Part shown: positions 58,257-64,000 of the stretch, piece by piece
Numbering within the stretch: position 1 is the stretch's first letter
Layout of the letters: every line of letters begins with the position of its first letter
Origin: JAPPHA01 sp965221575
Lineage (GTDB): Bacteria; Pseudomonadota; Alphaproteobacteria; Rhodobacterales; Rhodobacteraceae
DNA length: 64,000 bases
Assembly (NCBI GenBank): GCA_965221575.1
Contig: CBDCSM010000012.1
Location: 496,001 to 560,000, forward strand
Reading direction: 5' to 3'
Position numbers and translations under genes: made by a program
Notes under the pieces: generated by a model
The model's database searches: none
Seen by the model: only the letters and a program-made list of their open reading frames with translations
What the model was told of the DNA's origin: nothing

Positions 58257-59117
58257 ATGAGTCCACCCCGTGCACCACGTCCGCGTCGGTCCTTCATATT
58301 CGTGCCCGGGCTCAGGCCTGACATGTTTCCAAAGGCGCTGGCGTCGGGCGCCGACATCGTTTGTGTCGAGCTAGAAGACGGTATCGCCCCCAAGGACAAG
58401 GCCGAGGCGCGCGGACGCGCCCTGGCGCTCTTTGAAAGGTCTCAGGCTGACGATGGCGTGGAGCGCATCGTCCGCATCAACTCCATGCGCGAACGCTTCG
58501 GGATCGAGGACGTGTACGCGGTGCTGGCGTCTCCCACGCCACCGCCGGCGCTGATGATGCCGAAGGTCCGCACGCCTGACGAGGTGGTTATGCTCGACCA
58601 GCTTCTGACCGAAGCGGGACATGCCACACGGTTGCATGTGATCATCGAAACAAACGCAGGGCTGGAGGCGGCCCATGACCTCGCCCATTGCTCGGACCGG
58701 ATTGACGCCCTGTTCTTCGGCGGGGTTGACATGGCTGCCGAACTGCGATGCAGGAACGCTTGGGAACCCCTTCTTTACGCCCGGTCAAGGGTGGTGCACG
58801 CAGCTGCCAGTGCGGGGATCGATGCGATCGACGTGCCCCACCTCGATCTCGACGACCCCGACGGAATGCGGGTGGCCGCCGAACGGGCTCGTGACCTGGG
58901 TTTTGTCGGCAAGGGCTCAATCCATCCCAAGCAGATTGCAGCTCTCAACGAGGTCTTTACTCCCTCAGCAGGACAGGTGGCCCGAGCCCGCCGCGTCATT
59001 GCCGAATTCGAGGCTGCGGATACGGGACTCGTCGTGATTGACGGAAAACTGATCGAGAAGCCGGTGCTGCGTGAAATGCACCGGATCGTTACCGTCGCCG
59101 ACCGGATGGGGATGTAG
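58257..59117 (+). CDS. HpcH/HpaI aldolase / citrate-lyase beta-subunit-like (CitE-like) protein
   Basis: 286 residues. The TIM-barrel family cleaves or forms beta-hydroxyacyl-CoA or citryl/malyl-type substrates with Mg. RSFIFVPGLRPDMFPKAL, DIVCVELEDGIAPKDKAEAR (metal-site Glu), VRINSM and IETNAGLEAAHDL are visible, and the GKGSIHPKQIAALNEVF end is intact. ATG 58257 follows GAGGAGCAAG. A 220-base gap without genes separates it from the demethylase gene, so it may have its own promoter. It could process the CoA-bound carbon skeleton left after removal of sulfur. Confidence 0.85.
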   Translation: MSPPRAPRPRRSFIFVPGLRPDMFPKALASGADIVCVELEDGIAPKDKAEARGRALALFERSQADDGVERIVRINSMRERFGIEDVYAVLASPTPPPALMMPKVRTPDEVVMLDQLLTEAGHATRLHVIIETNAGLEAAHDLAHCSDRIDALFFGGVDMAAELRCRNAWEPLLYARSRVVHAAASAGIDAIDVPHLDLDDPDGMRVAAERARDLGFVGKGSIHPKQIAALNEVFTPSAGQVARARRVIAEFEAADTGLVVIDGKLIEKPVLREMHRIVTVADRMGM

Positions 59118-59119
59118 GC

Positions 59120-60469
59120 ATGGTGTGCGTCGGACCAGATTTCGCCAGCCCCGCGGAGGCAGTGAAGGCCCCGCGTGAAAAGCTGCTCTACACGATTGCG
59201 ATCTACACCGGGACCGGCATCCAGAGGCCTGACTACCTGTGTACGATCGACGCTGATCCTGGAAGTCAGACGTACAGCCAGGTCATCCACCGCCTCGAGA
59301 TGCCAGGGATCGGGGATGAGTTGCACCATATGGGCTGGAATGCCTGTTCTTCATGTTTTGACGACGGCTCCATGAGCCGGTCGCACCTGCTCGTGCCGGG
59401 CGTGCGGTCCTCGAACATCCATGTCGTCGATACCGCCACGGACCCGTATGCACCGCGCCTGTCCAAGGTGATCGAGGGAGCCGAGATCAAGTCCAGGACA
59501 AACCTCTCAGCACCCCACACGGTGCATTGCCTTGGCTCGGAGATCATCATTTCCATGCTGGGCGACGCCAGGGGCGAGGCACCGGGAGGGTATCTGCATC
59601 TGAACAGGGATTTCGAAATCGTCGGGCGCTGGGAGAACTCCATGGGGGACATCCCATTTGGCTATGATTTCTGGTATCAGCCCCGCCACAACGTGATGGC
59701 TTCGTCCGAATGGGCTGCACCGAATACGTTCATGCCGGGTTTTGATCTGGAGGAAGTGGGGCATCTGAAATACGGCCGCCGAATTCATTTGTGGGATTTC
59801 GAAAAACGCGAGCCCAGGCAAACATTTTACCTTGGTGAAGACGGGTTAATTCCGCTTGAAGTACGCTTTCACCACGACCCGGACAGTACCCACGGCTTTT
59901 GCGGCGCGGCGCTGAGCGCCAACATCATCCATTGGTGGAAGGATACGGACGGTGAGTGGAAATGGGAAAAGATCATCGATGTTGATAACGAACCTCACCC
60001 CGAGTGGCCAATCCCGGTACCCGGGGTGATCTCGGTCATCCTGCTGTCAATGGATGACCGTTTCCTGTACCTGTGCAACTGGCTGCACGGGGACGTCCGT
60101 CAATATGACATAACCGATCCGCATAACCCGGTGTTGACAGGGCAGGTCTGGACGGGGGGTCTCTTGGGCCGGGCTCCCGAAGTCAACGGGGTCAAGGTCA
60201 CCGGCGGACCACAGATGATCCAGCTCAGCCTCGATGGAAAAAGGTTGTATGTGACGACAAGCTTGTTCAGCACCTGGGACAACCAGTTCTACCCGGAAAT
60301 TCGCACCAATGGCGGCTGCATGCTGATGGTCAACTGCGATCCGGTAAACGGCGGGATGGAGATCGACCCGGATTTCGTCGTCGATTTCGGCAAAGAGCCC
60401 CATGGACCCAGCCGCTGTCACGAAACCCGCTACCCCGGTGGTGACTGTACAAGCGACATCTGGGTATGA
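59120..60469 (+). CDS. SELENBP1 / methanethiol oxidase-type protein
   Basis: 449 residues of the SBP56 family. In bacteria some members (MtoX) oxidise methanethiol to formaldehyde, H2S and H2O2. The family hallmark WNACSSCF lies at 73-80, and the beta-propeller pattern with conserved His residues (APHTVHCLGSEI, VRFHHDPDSTHGF) covers the protein. Unlike periplasmic MtoX it shows no signal peptide. It starts two bases after the CitE-like gene, and its stop overlaps the ferredoxin ATG. Metal content and substrate are not visible in the sequence. Confidence 0.87.
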   Translation: MVCVGPDFASPAEAVKAPREKLLYTIAIYTGTGIQRPDYLCTIDADPGSQTYSQVIHRLEMPGIGDELHHMGWNACSSCFDDGSMSRSHLLVPGVRSSNIHVVDTATDPYAPRLSKVIEGAEIKSRTNLSAPHTVHCLGSEIIISMLGDARGEAPGGYLHLNRDFEIVGRWENSMGDIPFGYDFWYQPRHNVMASSEWAAPNTFMPGFDLEEVGHLKYGRRIHLWDFEKREPRQTFYLGEDGLIPLEVRFHHDPDSTHGFCGAALSANIIHWWKDTDGEWKWEKIIDVDNEPHPEWPIPVPGVISVILLSMDDRFLYLCNWLHGDVRQYDITDPHNPVLTGQVWTGGLLGRAPEVNGVKVTGGPQMIQLSLDGKRLYVTTSLFSTWDNQFYPEIRTNGGCMLMVNCDPVNGGMEIDPDFVVDFGKEPHGPSRCHETRYPGGDCTSDIWV

Positions 60470-60828
60470 TCACAAGGACCGTGACGCTCGCCAACCGTGA
60501 TGGCGCAACCTTCGAGGTCGATGCGCACCATCCCTTGCTGGACAGCCTGCGCGACCAGGGTGTCGATCTGCCTTACGGGTGCAAGTACGGCGGCTGCATC
60601 ACCTGTGCAGCCAAACTTACCGAAGGTGAAGTGGACCAGCGCCGCCAGGTCGCGCTGAACAACCGACAGATCGCGAATGGTTACGTGATCCTCTGCGTGG
60701 CGCGCCCTGTCTCCGACTGCACCCTTGAAATCGGCGTTGAGAGTCACGATTCCCTTTATCGCAATCCCTTCACGGATCCGCTGCAGCCGCACGAACTGAA
60801 GGCGGACATAGCCTCACCGATAGCCTGA
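60466..60828 (+). CDS. Plant-type 2Fe-2S ferredoxin
   Basis: 120 residues. The cluster ligands are Cys39, Cys44, Cys47 and Cys77 (C-x4-C-x2-C-x29-C). The ATG overlaps the SELENBP1-like gene stop in ATGA, so translation is coupled. A dedicated electron carrier beside a thiol oxidase and a molybdoreductase suggests that it serves one of them, but no reductase domain is fused or adjacent. Confidence 0.92.
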   Translation: MITRTVTLANRDGATFEVDAHHPLLDSLRDQGVDLPYGCKYGGCITCAAKLTEGEVDQRRQVALNNRQIANGYVILCVARPVSDCTLEIGVESHDSLYRNPFTDPLQPHELKADIASPIA

Positions 60829-60830
60829 TC

Positions 60831-61280
60831 ATGGACCACACCCAGCCCTATTCCGACGAATACCTTCAAGACATCCTGAAATCTGTCAATACGATCGCGA
60901 TGGTCGGTGCCAGTCCGGACAAGACCAAGTTCAGCTACGGTGTGCTGCGCGTCCTGCACGAGACGGGCTATGACATGATCCCGGTCAATCCCCGACCGGA
61001 CATGAAGGAGATCAGGGGGCTCAAAGTGTATCCATCGCTGGCGGCGATCGACCGTCCGGTGGACATGGTCGAGGTCTTTCGCCGATCCGAGGACCTGTTC
61101 GGTATCGCGAAGGAGGCAATTTCCATTGGAGCCAAAGTGCTTTGGGGGCAGATCGGGGTGGTGGATCACGACGCAGCCAGGCTGGCCGAGGATGCGGGCC
61201 TGAAAGTCGTGATGGGCCGTTGTCCAAAAATCGAGCTGTTCCGTCCCTTCTGGAAACCCAGGTTGAATTTGGGAATATGA
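60831..61280 (+). CDS. CoA-binding domain protein (YccU-like)
   Basis: 149 residues of the CoA_binding_2 family. The Rossmann-type nucleotide loop is in IAMVGASPDKTKFSYG, followed by VNPRPDMKEIRGLKVYPSL and KVLWGQIGV with the GRCPKIE end. Family members bind CoA, but most have no known function. It begins two bases after the ferredoxin stop and overlaps the SDR gene by four bases. Confidence 0.85.
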   Translation: MDHTQPYSDEYLQDILKSVNTIAMVGASPDKTKFSYGVLRVLHETGYDMIPVNPRPDMKEIRGLKVYPSLAAIDRPVDMVEVFRRSEDLFGIAKEAISIGAKVLWGQIGVVDHDAARLAEDAGLKVVMGRCPKIELFRPFWKPRLNLGI

Positions 61281-62014
61281 ACCACCTGCCGAAAAACTGT
61301 GCGATTGTCGGCGCGGGCGAAGGGTTGGGCGCGGCGTTGGCCGCCAGGTTCGCGCGGGGTGGTTACGACATTGGACTCGTGTCCCGCAGCGAAGCGGGAA
61401 GTTCAGCGGCAATAGCGGAAGCCCGGTCGGCGCGCGAGGAAACGCACGTCCGATTTCGCCCGGGAGATGCAGACCGCCCGGAATCCGTCGAACAGGCCCT
61501 GGCGACGCTTGGGCGGGAGATGGGTCACTTTGAACTCTTGATCTACAATGTCAGGGACGCGTTCACACGATGCGCACCCCTCGAGATGACCACCGATGCG
61601 CTTGAAGCCGCGTTTCGCGTCGAAGTTATCGGGGCGTTTTCTGCGGCAAAGGCAGTGTTGCCGGCCATGCGGGCAAACAACCGGGGGACGATATTCTTTT
61701 CCAGTGCGACGGCGGCATTTCGTGGATCCGCGAGCTACCCGTTGTATTCGATTTCCAAGTTTGGCCTGCGGGCACTGTCTCAAAGTTTGGCCAGGGCGTA
61801 CGCCGCGGATGGCGTTCATATCGTGCATGTCCGGCTGGATTGCGATCTTGACGTGCCAATCATGCGCAGTCTTTACGGTGAAGAAAATCGCACGGAAAAA
61901 CTGGCGGACCCGGAGGATGTTGCGGAAACCTATTGGCTGATCCACCAGCAGCCAAAAGGGGGATGGAGCAACGAGATCGAAATCCGGCCGTACACGGAAA
62001 CCTGGACCTATTAG
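61277..62014 (+). CDS. Short-chain dehydrogenase/reductase (SDR)
   Basis: 245 residues. The cofactor loop is GAGEGLGAALA, in place of the usual TGxxxGIG. The usual NNAG strand reads IYNVRD, a clear departure. The catalytic Ser region is FFSSATAAF and the Tyr-x3-Lys pair is in YPLYSISKFGL. So the active site is present while two structural motifs are altered. The ATG overlaps the CoA-binding gene stop. Substrate unknown. Confidence 0.85.
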   Translation: MNHLPKNCAIVGAGEGLGAALAARFARGGYDIGLVSRSEAGSSAAIAEARSAREETHVRFRPGDADRPESVEQALATLGREMGHFELLIYNVRDAFTRCAPLEMTTDALEAAFRVEVIGAFSAAKAVLPAMRANNRGTIFFSSATAAFRGSASYPLYSISKFGLRALSQSLARAYAADGVHIVHVRLDCDLDVPIMRSLYGEENRTEKLADPEDVAETYWLIHQQPKGGWSNEIEIRPYTETWTY

Positions 62015-62026
62015 GGGAGTCGGCGG

Positions 62027-62665
62027 ATGTACAAGCTATTTTACGCACTGGGGAGCGCATCCATGGGTGTCCGGGTTCTGCTGGAAGAAATCGGTGCGCC
62101 CTATGAATTGGTTTCAACCAGTATAGCCATGGATCAACCGCGCCCGCCCGAGCTTTTGGCCGTCAACCCCAATGGCTGGGTTCCGGTGTTGTATTGGGAT
62201 GATGGTGCGATGTACGAATGCGCCGCGATCACGGTTTTCCTGTGCGACCGGCACCCGGATGCGGGATTGGCACCCCGATCAAAAGAAACGGGACGAGCCC
62301 GTTTCCTGCAGACGCTCGTCTACTTTTCGAATTCCGTTCAAAACGCGTTTCAGTTAACCTATTATCCGGACCGTTTTGTCGATACCCGGGCAGATGAAGC
62401 CAGCGCACAACGGCGCGGCGTTCGGCGCCTTGGGGAGACCTGGCGGGTCATCGATCAACAGATCGGCGAAAATGAATGGGTGCTTGGCGATCGCTTCAGT
62501 GCCGTCGACATTTATCTTTTCATGTTGACTACCTGGATTCGGTCGTCACAAGGCCATCCCATGATTGACGAGTTTCCGAACGTCAAACGCATCGCGGATC
62601 TCGTTGTGCAGCGGTCGAGTGTTCAGCGTGTCTATGGGCAGTGGATAGCAGAACAGGATCGTTGA
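62027..62665 (+). CDS. Glutathione S-transferase
   Basis: 212 residues. The thioredoxin-like N-terminal domain (1-80) has NPNGWVPVL and the glutathione gamma-Glu site YECAAITVFL, with Glu-Cys where Glu-Ser is usual. The helical domain follows, with LGDRFSAVDIYLFML (N-capping and hydrophobic-staple motif). GGGGAG lies before the ATG. As the last gene of the run, it may open or form a glutathione adduct of the substrate or detoxify aldehyde or thiol products. Confidence 0.87.
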   Translation: MYKLFYALGSASMGVRVLLEEIGAPYELVSTSIAMDQPRPPELLAVNPNGWVPVLYWDDGAMYECAAITVFLCDRHPDAGLAPRSKETGRARFLQTLVYFSNSVQNAFQLTYYPDRFVDTRADEASAQRRGVRRLGETWRVIDQQIGENEWVLGDRFSAVDIYLFMLTTWIRSSQGHPMIDEFPNVKRIADLVVQRSSVQRVYGQWIAEQDR

Positions 62666-63156
62666 ACTGTCGTGTTCTTCGGGTTTGTCGGAGCGGTTCA
62701 AGCGGGGTTGAAGGGCTTCATCGTTCGCGCCGATCTTGTGGCGCGGGCACGCGATTCATGCGCCCATCTGGAGCGGTGCGTCTGCGGCGCGTTCAGCGTC
62801 CGGGATCGCGGGTTCATCGCGGCCCCCGGCTTTCCGATTTCGTCCGCTGTGGTAGAGGTGCGGTCTTCGGTTCGGGGTGAAATAAACTGGCGCCGATAGC
62901 CATGGAAGCAGGATTCATTGCGGGAGTCGATTGGCAAAGATCCGAAGTCCCTCGTTTGAATCTCACGCGCAATTGGGGCGGAGGCACTGAGCGGGGGCGG
63001 GCATCAAACTCGCGCTTTGCAGCCCTTTCGCCAGCCTCGCCGGTACCGTACGACGAAGCGGCTTTTGCTGCGCAACTTCGGATTACCTTGCTCGACTCGA
63101 TCTGGTAGGTACGCAGGGATGATTAATCGAAACGGAAGAACAATGAGGGGGCCGAG
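62666..63156. other. Interval between the GST gene and lipA
   Basis: About 490 bases. Several short frames exist but none shows a domain or a convincing start. No clear terminator hairpin with a T-run was found after the GST gene. GAGGGGG at the right end serves the lipA start. Confidence 0.35.
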
Positions 63157-64000
63157 GTGACCGACAAGGAGGTGGCCAGTGTCAGGCATCCGGAACATGC
63201 CGGAAAACCAGCCACGCTTGCCATGAGAAAACCGCCCTGGATTCGGGTCAAGGCTCCCGCTTCAAGCGGCTATTCCCGGACTAGGGAGATCATCCGCGAG
63301 AATGGTCTTTCGACGGTTTGCGAAGAGGCCGCTTGCCCGAACATCGGCGAATGCTGGTCCCAGGGCCACGCCACCATGATGATCATGGGCGACACCTGTA
63401 CCCGGGGTTGCCGTTTCTGCAACGTGTCGACAGGGAAGCCGGATTCTCTTGACCCCTTCGAACCGGCCCGCGCCGCGGTCGCGGTTCAAAGGCTGGATCT
63501 GAATCATGTCGTCATCACATCGGTCGATCGCGATGATCTCGAGGACGGTGGAGCTGAGCATTTCGCGCAAACGATCAAGGCGATCAAGCGACGCGCTCCG
63601 GGGACGACGGTAGAGGTCCTGACCCCGGACTTTCTCAGATGCGCCGATTCTGCCCTGGAAGCCGTTGTCGACGCGGGTCCTGACGTCTTTAACCACAACC
63701 TGGAGACCGTCCCGAGGCTCTATCCCGAGGTCCGTCCCGGAGCGCGGTACTTCCATTCCCTGCGCCTGCTTCAGCGGGTCAAGGAAAGGAATCCGGCGAT
63801 GTTCACGAAGTCGGGAGTCATGGTTGGACTTGGAGAAAGCCGGATCGAGGTCCACCAGGTCATGGATGACCTGCGTTCAGCGGAAGTGGATTTCCTGACC
63901 ATCGGCCAGTACCTTCAGCCAACCCCGAGACATTATCCCGTCATGAGATTTGTTGCTCCCGATGAATTCAGGGAACTTGAATCCGCGGCGATCGGCAAGG
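63157..64000 (+). CDS. lipA: Lipoyl synthase LipA (3' end outside the window)
   Basis: 281 residues are visible of about 310-320 expected. LipA inserts two sulfurs into octanoyl groups with radical SAM chemistry. The radical SAM cysteines are Cys81, Cys85 and Cys88 in CTRGCRFC, and the auxiliary cluster cysteines Cys55, Cys60 and Cys66 are also present. The frame stays open to the right edge. GTG 63157 has GAGGGGG five bases upstream; an ATG at 63223 would cut 22 residues. Confidence 0.95.
   Translation, partial: MTDKEVASVRHPEHAGKPATLAMRKPPWIRVKAPASSGYSRTREIIRENGLSTVCEEAACPNIGECWSQGHATMMIMGDTCTRGCRFCNVSTGKPDSLDPFEPARAAVAVQRLDLNHVVITSVDRDDLEDGGAEHFAQTIKAIKRRAPGTTVEVLTPDFLRCADSALEAVVDAGPDVFNHNLETVPRLYPEVRPGARYFHSLRLLQRVKERNPAMFTKSGVMVGLGESRIEVHQVMDDLRSAEVDFLTIGQYLQPTPRHYPVMRFVAPDEFRELESAAIGK

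Overview
The window is a GC-rich stretch of a bacterial chromosome. It most likely comes from an alphaproteobacterium, near or within the Rhodobacterales/Rhodospirillales type. The gene content supports this: RNase D of the alphaproteobacterial form, the F1-ATPase zeta inhibitor (DUF1476) beside purC-purS-purQ, a three-piece cobalamin methionine synthase with DUF1638, an LpxI-type lipid A pathway, and fabZ directly after the Skp gene. No rRNA, tRNA, CRISPR array or intact insertion sequence was seen. Base composition was judged by eye, not counted.

Regions: 0-6 kb carries the end of a winged-helix protein, rnd, a lipoprotein, sufE and a homocysteine methyltransferase / corrinoid protein / DUF1638 cluster. 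6-9.2 kb is a DctB/DctD two-component pair whose regulator lacks the sigma-54 contact loop. 9.5-13.3 kb is purine synthesis (purQ, purS, purC, purB) plus the zeta inhibitor. 13.8-27.1 kb is transport: a NitT/TauT-type ABC system, a frameshifted Ldh_2 dehydrogenase pseudogene, a glycine betaine ProVWX system and a dipeptide-type ABC system. 27.1-28.8 kb is gene-poor and holds a decayed Phd/PIN toxin-antitoxin relic. 28.8-42.7 kb is the conserved housekeeping run miaA | pyrH-frr-uppS-cdsA-dxr-rseP-bamA-skp-fabZ-lpxA-lpxI-lpxB, followed by glnE and a conserved small protein. 46.2-52.8 kb holds a periplasmic LolA-like protein, an outer-membrane barrel, an MpaB-type heme oxygenase and an MMPL/RND exporter, which together look like a lipid or isoprenoid trafficking and oxidation set. 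52.8-62.7 kb is a tightly overlapped accessory run: a 5'-truncated ProW-like double permease, a BisC/DMSO-reductase-type molybdoenzyme, a DmdA/GcvT-like demethylase, a CitE-like lyase, a SELENBP1/methanethiol-oxidase-type protein, a 2Fe-2S ferredoxin, a CoA-binding protein, an SDR and a glutathione transferase. lipA runs off the right edge.

The most interesting part is the 52.8-62.7 kb run. Its enzyme families fit uptake and breakdown of a methylated sulfur or onium compound: sulfoxide reduction, methyl transfer to folate and thiol oxidation. The exact combination is not a pathway I recognise. Elsewhere in the window, betaine uptake (ProVWX) and a PF02574 methyltransferase that could take methyl groups from betaine or from corrinoid point to the same kind of one-carbon and methyl economy.
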